From positions 62,001 through 126,000 of the forward strand of contig JACKBV010000001.1 in NCBI GenBank assembly GCA_020634315.1: 64,000 bases of DNA. Reading direction: 5' to 3'. The translations under genes and the position numbers were made by a program. Shown one piece after another: positions 16,198-24,774 of the stretch; the stretch's first letter is position 1; every line of letters begins with the position of its first letter. The notes beneath the pieces are model-generated. The model was not told the origin of the DNA. It saw only the letters and a program-made list of their open reading frames with translations, and did not search any database. The stretch comes from Ardenticatenaceae bacterium (GTDB lineage: Bacteria; Chloroflexota; Anaerolineae; Promineifilales; Promineifilaceae).

Positions 16198-17826
16198 ATG
16201 GCAAAACAATTGAAGATTATTCCCCTGAGCGGCCTGGGGGAAATTGGTAAAAATATGACAGTGTTAGAATACGGCCGTAACCAAATCATCATCGACTGCG
16301 GTGTCAAATTCCCCGAAAGCGACCAATATGGCATAGACCTGGTTCTCCCATCTTTTGATTATGTATTGGAAAATCAAGAGACCGTTCGCGGCATTGTGCT
16401 GACACATGGTCACCAGGATCACATTGGCGGTCTGCCTTACCTGATGCAAAAGCTGCATGTCCCCATTTACGGGACAGCGTTGACCATTGGTATGGTGGAG
16501 CGGCAGTTGGAAGAAGCGAACGTTCGCGGCACAGATTTGCAGGTGATTGATGATACAACCACGCTGCACCTCGGCCCGTTTCGCGTCAGCCCCTTTGCTG
16601 TGGCGCACTCGATTCCAGCGTCAGTAGGGTTGGTGATTGATACGCCGGTGGGCACAGTTGTCCATACAGGCGATTACAAGTTGGATGAAACGCCAACGGG
16701 CGGGCGCACCACCGATTTCAAGCGGCTGCGCGAACTGACGCCCAATGGTGTGTTGGCGCTGCTGGGCGACAGCACGAATGCTGACCGCCCTGGGCGCACG
16801 CCGACCGAACAGATTGTGGCGGAGACGCTCGACCGGCTTTTCATTGAAGAGAAGGGTCAGCGCATTATCATTGCCACCTTCTCCTCGGTGTTGGCGCGTT
16901 TGCAGGAGATCATGCTGCTGGCGCATAAACATGGGCGCAAGGTTGCCCTTACGGGGCGCAGTTTGCAGCAAAATATTGAGTTGGCGCGTGATTTGGGCTA
17001 TATCAATGTCCCCAAAGGGTTGTTGGTAGACATTAAAAATAATGTACCCGATCATGAGTTGGTCATTCTTTCGACGGGATCGCAAGGGGAACCACGCTCG
17101 GCGTTAAACCGCATGGCGCGTGGTGAACACAAGCAAATTCAGGTGCATGCGGGCGACAGCATCATCATTTCGGGGGGTACCATTCCCGGCAATGAGGAAG
17201 ATGTGGCGCGTATGTTGAATAATTTGTTTGCACGCGGGGCGAATGTTATTTATGGCCCGCTGGCGACGGTGCATGTCTCTGGACATGGGAGTCGTGAAGA
17301 TATGCGCTTGATGTTGGAAAGGGTGCAGCCTCGTTTTCTTATCCCGGTGCATGGGGAACTGCGTCACCAACATTTGCATGCCCGCCTGGCGCAGCAAAAT
17401 GGCCTGACGGCGGAGGATGTGTTTATCTTGCATAATGGCTCGGTGTGGAGCAGTGATGGCGAGAAGGCCTGGCTGGAGGAGGATGTTCCTGCGGCTGATG
17501 TTTATGTGGATGGCACGCTGGTTGGTGAAATTGGCGATATGGTGATGCGTGACCGCGAGCGGTTGGCGCAGGATGGCTTTATTGTTGTCTATATTCCGGT
17601 GGATAAACGCAATAAGCTGAGCGGTGAGCCGCATCTGGTGAGCCGTGGTTTTGTGCGGATGGATGCGTCTGGTCATTTGATTGACGCGGCGCGGTCGCAG
17701 TTGAAGCAGGAGCTGATGAAAAACGGCCGTAATCCGGGTGACATTACGCGTGAGACTTTGCAAAACTTCTTCTATCGAGAGACGCAATCGCGGCCGGTGA
17801 TTTTACCGACGATTATTCAGGTTTAG
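16198..17826 (+). CDS. rnj: Ribonuclease J
   Basis: A 542-residue metallo-beta-lactamase/beta-CASP ribonuclease that degrades and matures RNA by 5'-3' exonuclease and endonuclease action. Start at MAKQLKIIPLSGLGEIGKNM, the standard RNase J N-terminus, after AAAGGAAAAG. The zinc motif THGHQDHIGGLPYL is intact, followed by the later His/Asp residues (HTGDYKLDETP and LLGDSTNADRPGRTPTE). HVSGHGSREDMRLM and PRFLIPVHGELRHQHLHA are conserved beta-CASP and C-terminal elements. Length is normal. Monocistronic, followed by three hairpins. Confidence 0.95.
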   Translation: MAKQLKIIPLSGLGEIGKNMTVLEYGRNQIIIDCGVKFPESDQYGIDLVLPSFDYVLENQETVRGIVLTHGHQDHIGGLPYLMQKLHVPIYGTALTIGMVERQLEEANVRGTDLQVIDDTTTLHLGPFRVSPFAVAHSIPASVGLVIDTPVGTVVHTGDYKLDETPTGGRTTDFKRLRELTPNGVLALLGDSTNADRPGRTPTEQIVAETLDRLFIEEKGQRIIIATFSSVLARLQEIMLLAHKHGRKVALTGRSLQQNIELARDLGYINVPKGLLVDIKNNVPDHELVILSTGSQGEPRSALNRMARGEHKQIQVHAGDSIIISGGTIPGNEEDVARMLNNLFARGANVIYGPLATVHVSGHGSREDMRLMLERVQPRFLIPVHGELRHQHLHARLAQQNGLTAEDVFILHNGSVWSSDGEKAWLEEDVPAADVYVDGTLVGEIGDMVMRDRERLAQDGFIVVYIPVDKRNKLSGEPHLVSRGFVRMDASGHLIDAARSQLKQELMKNGRNPGDITRETLQNFFYRETQSRPVILPTIIQV

Positions 17827-17978
17827 GTAAACCGCAGAAAGTTTTCGGATAACCGACACGCCTAAATCTGCGGTTTCCTTCAAGGAATCGGCAAGGTTTC
17901 GCGTGATTTACTTCTGAAAATTTCTTGCCGATTACCTAACTGAGACAAACGGGGCTTCTGACAGAAGCCCCGTTTTTG
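17827..17978 (+). terminator. Hairpin series after RNase J, ending in a strong terminator
   Basis: Three successive inverted repeats: AAACCGCAGA with TCTGCGGTTT (17829-17874), AATCGGCAAG with CTTGCCGATT (17885-17936), and AACGGGGCTTC, loop TGACA, GAAGCCCCGTT followed by TTTG (17948-17978). The last is a textbook intrinsic terminator; the first two may be 3' stability structures. Confidence 0.8.
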
Positions 17979-18004
17979 TTTGTGTGGCCTGTTGTTGATA
18001 GCGA

Positions 18005-18087
18005 CTTCCCGGAGGTTAAGAAACCTCCGGGAAGTTTAGTCTTAGCGCAGCCTCCGGGAGGTTCGGAAACCTCCCGGAGGCTCGTTT
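18005..18087. repeat. CCTCCCGGAGG repeats between RNase J and the HU-like gene
   Basis: Alternating copies: CTTCCCGGAGGTT (18004-18017), AACCTCCGGGAAGTT (18024-18038), then an almost perfect long hairpin GCCTCCGGGAGGTT/AACCTCCCGGAGGC (18051-18081) followed by TCGTTTTTG. The last pair looks like a terminator made from the repeat. Confidence 0.75.
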
Positions 18088-18148
18088 TTGTGGACGGCAG
18101 TGTGTTGTGCTGATAAAGCTACCGTGCTTTTTGTTTTTCTAGCGGTGA

Positions 18149-18256
18149 TTGCGTACTTTTCCAGGAAGGGATTATAATTTTGACAGTGTCCTTTTTGAAT
18201 TTGACAGTGTCAAATTTTATTTTGACACTGTCCTTTTTAGATTTGACGGTGTCAAA
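18149..18256 (+). promoter_or_regulatory. Promoter with four TGACA-TGTCA boxes on a 21-bp period
   Basis: TTGCGT (18149-18154), 18-bp spacer, TATAAT (18173-18178) looks like a sigma-70-type promoter. Immediately downstream TGACA begins at 18181, 18202, 18223 and 18244, each as a half of TTTGACAnTGTCAAA-like dyads (one with TGACACTGTC, one TGACGGTGTC). The spacing is exactly 21 bp, two helical turns, so bound dimers would lie on one face of the DNA. It looks like an operator array over the transcription start region. Confidence 0.6.
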
Positions 18257-18310
18257 GTTTTGTTTTGTGGGTAGGAAATGGGGTTTTCACGGTAGGAATT
18301 GAGGGAAAGC

Positions 18311-18361
18311 CTCCGTGAAGTTGGGAAAAGCCTCCGGGAGGTTCGGAAACCTCCCGGAGGA
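18311..18361. repeat. CCTCCGGGAGG inverted pair upstream of the HU-like gene
   Basis: GCCTCCGGGAGGTT, CGG, AAACCTCCCGGAGG: a 13-bp dyad ending about 20 nt before the start codon at 18382. In an RNA leader it would form a stable hairpin just before the GGAG ribosome-binding site. Confidence 0.7.
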
Positions 18362-18381
18362 TAGGGATAAGGAGTAGGGAT

Positions 18382-18780
18382 ATGGCGAAGATTGTGCATG
18401 CGGTGCGGCAGTATGGGCCACGGGTGGAGCAGCAGGGGCAGGCGGATATTGATGCGCTGGCGGATTGGATTGCGCGGAATACGGGGTTGACGCGTGGTGA
18501 ATTGGTGGGGGTGTTGGCGGTGCTGCATGAGGCGATTCTTGATTTTAACCGGCGGGGGACATCGGTGAAGCTGCCTGATATTGGTGTTTTTTCGCCGGGG
18601 ATAGATCGGGAGGGGAATTTGCGTGTTAATTTTCGCGCTGATACGCGCTTGAAGCGGCTGGTTAATCGGCCGGATAGTTTTTATGGGGTGATTCGGTATA
18701 AGGGGCGGATTGGCTGGACGGATGCGCAGTATAAGGCGTTGTGGGATGCGGAGCACCCGGATGACCCGTTGGATGTGTGA
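18382..18780 (+). CDS. HU-like DNA-binding protein
   Basis: A 132-residue protein with an HU/IHF-type fold: the N-terminal half (residues 20-60) matches the helical dimerisation part (IARNTGLTRGELVGVLAVLHEAILDFNRRGTSVKLPDIGVFSPG), the 'LxxxGxVxLPxxGxF' transition is conserved, and the arm region RVNFRADTRLKRLVN is basic. It resembles the longer HU-HIG group rather than classical 90-residue HU. Its C-terminal extension is acidic (EHPDDPLDV). It should act on the nucleoid or on specific DNA sites. The 21-bp operator array lies 120-200 bp upstream, and GGAG precedes the ATG. Confidence 0.7.
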   Translation: MAKIVHAVRQYGPRVEQQGQADIDALADWIARNTGLTRGELVGVLAVLHEAILDFNRRGTSVKLPDIGVFSPGIDREGNLRVNFRADTRLKRLVNRPDSFYGVIRYKGRIGWTDAQYKALWDAEHPDDPLDV

Positions 18781-18943
18781 GGGTGTAGGGGGGAGGAACC
18801 GCGTTCCTCAGAAGGAACGCGGTTCCTAAATAGGGACAATCCCACTAAGTGGGGGATTTCTTTATGAGTTTTTGCGTTTCTTTTATCTGGTACGGGGGGG
18901 ATTGCTTTTATAATGAGGGAAATTTAGTTTTTCTGCCTATAAA

Positions 18944-21082
18944 ATGATGATGAAGCGTATTCTTGTCTTGCTCAGTTTAGTTGTTCCGATTGGATTGCTT
19001 GGTTTTGCGGCGTTGTTTCCGGCATCTGATGTGACGCTGCATGAGCCTTTGTTGCATTTTTATATTGTTACGTTTTTTACTTTTGCGGCGGCGGTGATTG
19101 CTTTTTTTACGGCGGCGGCGTTGGGGACGGATAGTGCGCCGCGTCATCGGTTGTTGGCGATGTCGTTTGCGGTGATGGGGGCGTTGTTTTTGGTGCATGG
19201 GGCGACGACGCCGGGGGCGTTGATTTTTACGTCGAATCCTGGGGTGCAGTGGGCGGCGTGGCTGACGTTGTTGGTGGGTGGGGTGGTGTTTGCGTTTGCC
19301 GGTTGGGATCGGCCGGAACGGCCGTTATCGACGCGTCATTTTGTTCGTATTCAATGGGGTTTGGGGCTGTTTTATCTGCTGTTTGTTTTGATTGTTGTGT
19401 TTGAACCGGGCTGGTTAACGGCCGTTAATCAGTTGGCGGCCCCGTTGCACCAGCGTCTTGTTTTTGGCAGTACGCTGCTTGTCTGGCTGTATGCGGCGGC
19501 GCGGCTGACGCAAACGTGGCGGCAAACGGGCGATCAGGTGGATGGGGTGATGGCTTTAATCGCCGCCTGGATTGCGATTGGCTCGGTCAGTTTGCATCAA
19601 TTTGCGCTGTGGCACATTAGCTGGTGGATTTATCATGTGCAGCTGCTGCTGGGGGCGATTACGGCCGTTGGGGTGCTTGGGCAGCGGTATGAGCAGCTGC
19701 GCCGTTTTCGCCTGACTGCTTATGTGGCGGCGGCGGGGTTGATTGTGACGGCGGCGCTGACGCTGCTGTCTTCTCATTTGTTTGCGCAAATTGTGGAGCG
19801 CCGCCTGGAAGCGGAAATTTCGCAGCAGGGTTTGCGTGTTGGGCAAAATCTGGCTGTTAGCTTTTTGGCGGATATGCCGGAGGCGACGACGGGCATGGAG
19901 CTGCGGCAAATGGCGGGGGAGACGCGTTTGTTTCAGTCGGCGACGTGGGCGGCGCGGCTGGCTGGCCTGGAGATTGGGGCGGTGATTGTGTATGATGGCA
20001 TGGGAACGGCCGTTTATCCCGACACGCTCCCGCCACTGCCATCGGCCACCAATTCATTGATGCAGGCGATGCAAGAGGGGGCGACGACGCGCATCTTTAT
20101 GTCAGAGACGCCTCTCTATGAGGGCGCAACCGCCGACCATTATCTACAAACATTTGTCCCCCTGACCAGCAGCGCGGGCACCGTCGGTGTCATCAGCACG
20201 GTGCAGGCTTTGCCCGATTTAGTGCCGGCGGTTGTTGCCGCGCGGCTGTCGGGATTGCTCATTGCCGGGTTGTTGATGGGGCTGTTGTACCTGGGGATGT
20301 TGATTATTGTGCAGCGTGCCGACCGCCTGATTAGCGCACGCAATCAGGAATTGGCGCAGGCGTATGCTGATTTGCAAGCGGCGGAAATGATGCGTGACGA
20401 GCTGACGGATATGCTTGTCCACGATTTGCGTTCGCCATTGACATCGGTGAGTCTCAGCCTTGACCTGCTGGAAAAAACTTTGGAAGACCCGGATAAGGCC
20501 ATGTATCGCCCGCGCTTTTTCCGCGGGGCGCGTGATTCGCTGCAACAAATGTTGGCCTTGATTAACCAACTGCTGGATGTGGCTCGTTTGGAAGCGGGAC
20601 AGCTTAAATTGGAGCCGACGACGTTTGCAATTGCGGAGTTGTTACAGGAGAAGGCGGCGCGTTTTACGCTGCAAGCGGAGACGGCGGGCAAGCAGCTTAG
20701 GGTGAATGTGGATGATGCGCTGCCCAGTGTGCAGGCTGACCGGGAGTTGGTGGGACGTGTGCTGGATAATTTGATTGGTAATGCCTTGAAGCATACGCGC
20801 AGCGGTGGGCACATTACGCTTTGTGCGGCGACAAATGGGCCAGGGCTGGTGCTGCATGTGGCGGATACGGGCGAGGGGATTCCGGCAGAAGCGGCCGTTC
20901 ATATTTTTGATAAGTTTTATCAGGTGCGTGATGCGCAGGGAAAGCCGGTTCGGCGCGGCACGGGGTTGGGGTTGTCGTTTTGTAAGCTGGTGGTGGAGGC
21001 GCATAACGGCCGTATCTGGGTAGAAAGCCAGCCAGGACAAGGCAGCACCTTCTCCTTCACCCTCCCCCTGGCAAATGCGTAA
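18944..21082 (+). CDS. Membrane sensor histidine kinase, orphan
   Basis: A 712-residue kinase. Residues 1-260 contain about eight hydrophobic helices (an integral-membrane sensor resembling MASE-type modules). A further helix near 265-285 starts an extracytoplasmic segment (about 290-440), and another near 445 leads to a short coiled coil. HisKA follows with the phospho-acceptor in MLVHDLRSPLTSVSLSL, then HATPase_c with N-box DNLIGNALKHT, G1 DTGEGIP and G2 GTGLGLSF. No response regulator is adjacent, so the partner is encoded elsewhere. Most of the gene is strongly G/T-biased on the coding strand. Confidence 0.9.
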   Translation: MMMKRILVLLSLVVPIGLLGFAALFPASDVTLHEPLLHFYIVTFFTFAAAVIAFFTAAALGTDSAPRHRLLAMSFAVMGALFLVHGATTPGALIFTSNPGVQWAAWLTLLVGGVVFAFAGWDRPERPLSTRHFVRIQWGLGLFYLLFVLIVVFEPGWLTAVNQLAAPLHQRLVFGSTLLVWLYAAARLTQTWRQTGDQVDGVMALIAAWIAIGSVSLHQFALWHISWWIYHVQLLLGAITAVGVLGQRYEQLRRFRLTAYVAAAGLIVTAALTLLSSHLFAQIVERRLEAEISQQGLRVGQNLAVSFLADMPEATTGMELRQMAGETRLFQSATWAARLAGLEIGAVIVYDGMGTAVYPDTLPPLPSATNSLMQAMQEGATTRIFMSETPLYEGATADHYLQTFVPLTSSAGTVGVISTVQALPDLVPAVVAARLSGLLIAGLLMGLLYLGMLIIVQRADRLISARNQELAQAYADLQAAEMMRDELTDMLVHDLRSPLTSVSLSLDLLEKTLEDPDKAMYRPRFFRGARDSLQQMLALINQLLDVARLEAGQLKLEPTTFAIAELLQEKAARFTLQAETAGKQLRVNVDDALPSVQADRELVGRVLDNLIGNALKHTRSGGHITLCAATNGPGLVLHVADTGEGIPAEAAVHIFDKFYQVRDAQGKPVRRGTGLGLSFCKLVVEAHNGRIWVESQPGQGSTFSFTLPLANA

Positions 21083-21113
21083 CACAAAAACGCAGGTTTG
21101 GCCTTTTGTCCCA

Positions 21114-21146
21114 ATCCTCCCGGAGGTTTTGAACCTCCGGGAGGAT
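21114..21146. terminator. Perfect 15-bp dyad between convergent genes
   Basis: ATCCTCCCGGAGGTT, TTG, AACCTCCGGGAGGAT. A CCTCCCGGAGG-family copy placed between the convergent kinase and asnA genes, where it can act as a bidirectional terminator. No long T-run follows on either side. Confidence 0.6.
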
Positions 21147-21183
21147 CATGTTGTTCACGCACGAACCTTAAGTTAAATGCTTC

Positions 21184-22326
21184 TTATTCCAGTACAAAAA
21201 TCTTGCGTTCTGCACACATATCTTTCAAGATTTGCGGCCAAACGGTGACACTGACCTCGCCCAAATGCGCTTTGCGCAGCAGCAGCATTTGCACGCGCGA
21301 TTGACCAATCCCACCACCAATGCTTAACGGAATTTCGTCATTGAGGATTGCCTGATGATACGGCATTTCCAGGAAGTGCAGTTGATTGGTGATCTCTAAC
21401 TGCTGCCGCAAGGTCTCTTTATTGACGCGGACGCCCATTGACGACAATTCGTGACGCCGCTTGGTGACCGGGTTCCAGACTAAGATGTCGCCGTTGAGTC
21501 CGTGCATGGAACGGCCGTCTTTGGAAACAGTCGGCGTTACCCAATCATCATAATCAGCGGCACGCATCTCATGGGGGTAGCCATCAGCCAACGTCCAACC
21601 GATGCCATAGATAAAGACAGCCGGATGCTCCTGCAAAATCGCCGTCTCCCGCTGCTTACGCGGCAGGTCTGGGTAACGCGCCAGGATGTCTTCCGCATGC
21701 AAGAAGGTTAGTTCTTCGGGCAAACTGGGGTAACGTGGGTCTTTCAACTGTGGGAACATCTCTTGCACATGCCGTTCCGCGCCAACCAACACCTTCCAAA
21801 TTTTCTGCACCACGTCCGTCAAGAAGTCGAGATTGCGGTTTTCGGCGACAATCGCCCGCTCCCAATCCCATTGGTCTACGTAAACGCTGTGGTCATGGTC
21901 GAGGAAGTAATCTTTGCGCACGGCACGCATATCCGTTACCAGCCCTTCTCCCGGATTCATGCCAAACTGGGCCAGCGCCATGCGCTTCCATTTGGTGGCA
22001 GCCTGCACGACTTCGGCATCAATGGGGTGTTGGTTGTGGTCGTTGTTAATGTGGAATTGGATGGGCGTGCGCGAGCCATCACGGTCAAGGTAATCGTTAA
22101 CGCCGCTGCTGACGTCTACAATCAGGGGAACCTGCACGCGAATCAGGTTCAATTCCTCGCACAATCCTTTCTCAATGTAATCTTTAACGGCATAAATAGC
22201 AACTTGCGTCTCTTTGGGGGTCAGCAGAGATTGATAATCAGCCGGTAGCACTTTTTCCAGATCGGCATAGTTACCGATACCAGGGCCTACGAGATCGGCC
22301 GTTTTATCATACGTCGCTGTCGTCAT
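21184..22326 (-). CDS. asnA: Aspartate--ammonia ligase (asparagine synthetase A)
   Basis: A 380-residue AsnA, longer than the roughly 330-residue enterobacterial enzyme. It makes asparagine from aspartate, ammonia and ATP and has a class II aminoacyl-tRNA-synthetase-like fold. Conserved blocks include VDVSSGVNDYLDRDG near the N-terminus, VVQAATKWKRMALAQFG, GEGLVTDMRAVRKDY, SVYVDQWDWE, and the C-terminal LSIGGGIGQSRVQMLLL with the motif-3 Arg. The length excess includes the segment around residues 195-240. Start ATG 22326 follows GAGGAGC; a hairpin lies just upstream. Monocistronic. Confidence 0.9.
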   Translation of the reverse strand: MTTATYDKTADLVGPGIGNYADLEKVLPADYQSLLTPKETQVAIYAVKDYIEKGLCEELNLIRVQVPLIVDVSSGVNDYLDRDGSRTPIQFHINNDHNQHPIDAEVVQAATKWKRMALAQFGMNPGEGLVTDMRAVRKDYFLDHDHSVYVDQWDWERAIVAENRNLDFLTDVVQKIWKVLVGAERHVQEMFPQLKDPRYPSLPEELTFLHAEDILARYPDLPRKQRETAILQEHPAVFIYGIGWTLADGYPHEMRAADYDDWVTPTVSKDGRSMHGLNGDILVWNPVTKRRHELSSMGVRVNKETLRQQLEITNQLHFLEMPYHQAILNDEIPLSIGGGIGQSRVQMLLLRKAHLGEVSVTVWPQILKDMCAERKIFVLE

Positions 22327-22343
22327 GGGAAATTAGCTCCTCT

Positions 22344-22375
22344 GGCGTTTACGACTTGTATGATGCGTAAACGCC
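22344..22375 (-). promoter_or_regulatory. Stem-loop in the asnA leader
   Basis: GGCGTTTACG (22344-22353) and CGTAAACGCC (22366-22375) are perfectly complementary over 10 bp with a 12-nt loop. On the asnA strand the stem ends a few nt before the GAGGAG ribosome-binding site, and no T-run follows. It is placed where it could influence translation or serve as an operator dyad. Confidence 0.45.
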
Positions 22376-22494
22376 GCTGTGTGGGGAAAAATATCGGGGG
22401 CAAATACAGTTTTTGCGCCCACCATACAGCATAAAGGAGAAGGGAATCCCTGAGAATTGAGGAAAATCACCGGCAAAAGGTGATGGTTGTCAGG

Positions 22495-23343
22495 TTATTC
22501 GGGGTAAGGGTAAAAGCCACGTCCTGTTTTGCGTCCGAGGCGTCCGCTTTCGACCATGCGCCGTTGAATGGGATGTGGGCGATATTTGGGGTCGTGAAAG
22601 TACGCGTCGTAGACGGATTGGGTGACGGCGAGGTTGATGTCACAACCGATGAGGTCTATTAATTCAAATGGCCCCATGCGGAAGCCGACGGATTTGATGA
22701 GGCGATCCAGGGTGGCGGGGTCGGCTACGCCTTCGCCTAACATGCGGAAGGCTTCGCCGTAAAACGGCCGTGCCACGCGATTGACGATGAAGGCGGGGGT
22801 GTCTTTGCAGAAAACGGCCGTTTTCCCCAACTGTTCCACAAAACTCTGCGCCAATTCAACCGTTGCCGCGCTGGTATCGTCACAAGTGATGATTTCCACC
22901 AACTGCATCAGGTGCGGCGGATTGAAGAAGTGCATGCCCAAAAAGCGGTCGCCGCGATGGGTGCTGCCCGCCAGAGAGTTGATGCTGAGGCTGGAAGTAT
23001 TGCTGGCAAGAATGGTATGCCGGGGCGCTACCGCATCCAGCCGGGCAAACAGGTCATGTTTAAGCTTCAAATCTTCGGGCACAGCTTCAATGACAAGGTC
23101 AGCCCTGGCGGCATCATCGAGAGAGTGGGTGATGTGAAAGCGGTTCTTTGCCAGGTTTGCTTCTTGCGGGTCGAGCTTGCCGCGCATGACGCCTTTGTCC
23201 AGCGAGACTTCAATCAGGGTAACGGCCGTATTCAATGCCGGTTCAAACACATCGTAGAGGACAACCTCATAACCAGCCAGCGCAGCCACCTGAGCGATGC
23301 CGCGTCCCATTGTGCCTGTGCCTATCACAGCAATTGTTTTCAT
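22495..23343 (-). CDS. 3-hydroxybutyryl-CoA dehydrogenase
   Basis: A 282-residue NAD(P)-dependent 3-hydroxyacyl-CoA dehydrogenase, the normal size for the single-function Hbd/PaaH type. MKTIAVIGTGTMGRGIAQVAALAGYEVVLYD is an intact Rossmann loop; LASNTSSLSI and HFFNPPHLMQLVEII carry the catalytic Ser/His/Asn region; the end GRKTGRGFYPY is typical. It oxidises 3-hydroxybutyryl-CoA or related esters in beta-oxidation, PHB or butyrate metabolism. An enoyl-CoA hydratase lies 600 bp upstream on the same strand, which supports a short-chain acyl-CoA pathway. Confidence 0.92.
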   Translation of the reverse strand: MKTIAVIGTGTMGRGIAQVAALAGYEVVLYDVFEPALNTAVTLIEVSLDKGVMRGKLDPQEANLAKNRFHITHSLDDAARADLVIEAVPEDLKLKHDLFARLDAVAPRHTILASNTSSLSINSLAGSTHRGDRFLGMHFFNPPHLMQLVEIITCDDTSAATVELAQSFVEQLGKTAVFCKDTPAFIVNRVARPFYGEAFRMLGEGVADPATLDRLIKSVGFRMGPFELIDLIGCDINLAVTQSVYDAYFHDPKYRPHPIQRRMVESGRLGRKTGRGFYPYPE

Positions 23344-23466
23344 TAAGTAACCTCTCTTGGCAACGCCCTTCCGCAGGTTTGTCCCTTGAAATCAGCATTC
23401 TGATACGCTGCGGAAGGTTTGTTCTTATTTGTGGTTATAGAGCACTCGCCAGCAAGCCGACCAGGG

Positions 23467-23925
23467 TCAGGGAGATAACTGTGTCGGCGCAGCCTTGAGA
23501 ATCTGCGCGGCCAGGGCTTGCAAGGAGTGAACAATTTGCACATCTGGCCTGACAAGCGCTGTTTGTATTTGCACGTCCTGCCGCCGCTGGTAATCAGGGT
23601 GTACCCCCACAAAGAGCGGCTTGGTGGTCATTGACCATGTGCCCAGCTCGTAAAGGGTGATCGGGCAGAGTGTCTCCGAGGGAAACCAAAAGGAAACGGC
23701 CGTTGCCTTGCGCAAATGGTCATGCTCCCACTGGATTTGGGCAAAAGCGGCCGTGGGATCATGCATCGGGAAATTGGCACGGCGCGGATTGAGCAGCACC
23801 CAATCCGACTCGCGCAGCAAAGAGGCCATTTCAGACTGCCAGTCGGCACACCCCGAAATCCCACCTGCAAGAAACAGCGACGGCTCCGTACCTGAATAAA
23901 TAGTAGGCGCTTCGATATAATGCAC
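23467..23925 (-). CDS. Nucleoside 2-deoxyribosyltransferase-like protein
   Basis: A 152-residue protein with the Nuc_deoxyri_tr2-type pattern: SLFLAGGISGCADWQ at the N-terminus, VLLNPRRANFP, then QIQWEHDHLRKATAVSFWFPSETLCPITLYELGTW with the Glu expected at the active site, and VHPDYQRRQDVQIQ. Relatives transfer or hydrolyse deoxyribose from nucleosides, and many are genome-linked nucleotide-salvage enzymes. GTG start at 23925, only 2 nt after the enoyl-CoA hydratase stop, so it is translationally coupled to it. Function here is inferred from the family only. Confidence 0.75.
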   Translation of the reverse strand: MHYIEAPTIYSGTEPSLFLAGGISGCADWQSEMASLLRESDWVLLNPRRANFPMHDPTAAFAQIQWEHDHLRKATAVSFWFPSETLCPITLYELGTWSMTTKPLFVGVHPDYQRRQDVQIQTALVRPDVQIVHSLQALAAQILKAAPTQLSP

Positions 23926-23927
23926 AG

Positions 23928-24713
23928 TTACTTGCCACTAAAGTTAGGCGCACGTTTCTGCAAGAAGGCAATCACACCCTCTTTATTATCCTGGCTGCGA
24001 CCGGCAATCTCCTGCAAAGATGCTTCATACTCCAACGACTCTGGCAGAGACATATCCCAGGTTTTCTGCATGATGCGCTTCGTCAGGCCATAAGCGAGTG
24101 TGGGGCCAGCAGCCAATGGGCCAGCCCAGGCCAGCGCCGTTTCCAGCAGCTGCTCATGCGGCACAACCCGGTTAACAATGCCCCATTCATACGCTTTGTC
24201 GGCAGGGATTTTGTCGGCGGTGACGGCCATTTCATAAGCACGAGCATAACCCACCAGGCGCGGCAGCAGCCAATTAACCCCACTGTCGGGAATGAGACCC
24301 ACTTTGCTAAAGGCAAGCATGAAGCTGGCCTTGTCTGAGGCAATACGCAAATCAGCAGCCAGGGCAATACCGCACCCTGCTCCGGCGGCAACCCCGTTAA
24401 TCGCACCAATGATCGGCTTTTCCAGGCCAATCATCGTGGCGATGAGCCGGTTATAGCCATGACGCAAATGCTCACTAATAGAAAATGACCCTATGCGAGC
24501 AGTCACATCGGCCAGGTCTTGCCCAGAGGAAAAGGCACGGCCGTTTCCCGTCAACAACACGCAGCGCACAGCGTCATCACGCCCCGCTTGCTTAAAAGCG
24601 TGCGTCGTCTCTTCAATCATTTGATCATTAAAAGCATTGAGCAGTTCGGGGCGGTTCAGGGTGATGGTCGCAATGCCATCCGCCACATCAAAGAGGATGG
24701 TTTCGTAAGACAC
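23928..24713 (-). CDS. Enoyl-CoA hydratase/isomerase family protein
   Basis: A 261-residue crotonase-superfamily protein. NRPELLNAFNDQMI is the N-terminal signature; LLTGNGRAFSSGQDLADV forms the first oxyanion-hole and CoA site; KPIIGAINGVAAGAGCGIALAADLRIASDKASF is the second oxyanion-hole block. The position of the hydratase Glu is replaced (SKVGLIPDSG has Asp in place of the second Glu region), so isomerase or PaaG-like activity (phenylacetate-type 1,2-epoxy isomerisation) is as likely as hydration. GTG start. It forms a unit with the nucleoside-transferase-like gene and lies upstream of the hydroxybutyryl-CoA dehydrogenase. Confidence 0.88.
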   Translation of the reverse strand: MSYETILFDVADGIATITLNRPELLNAFNDQMIEETTHAFKQAGRDDAVRCVLLTGNGRAFSSGQDLADVTARIGSFSISEHLRHGYNRLIATMIGLEKPIIGAINGVAAGAGCGIALAADLRIASDKASFMLAFSKVGLIPDSGVNWLLPRLVGYARAYEMAVTADKIPADKAYEWGIVNRVVPHEQLLETALAWAGPLAAGPTLAYGLTKRIMQKTWDMSLPESLEYEASLQEIAGRSQDNKEGVIAFLQKRAPNFSGK

Positions 24714-24774
24714 GTTTTACTCCGTATTCCGTATTCCGTATTCCGCTGTCAGGTAACGGACTACGGAACGCGGA

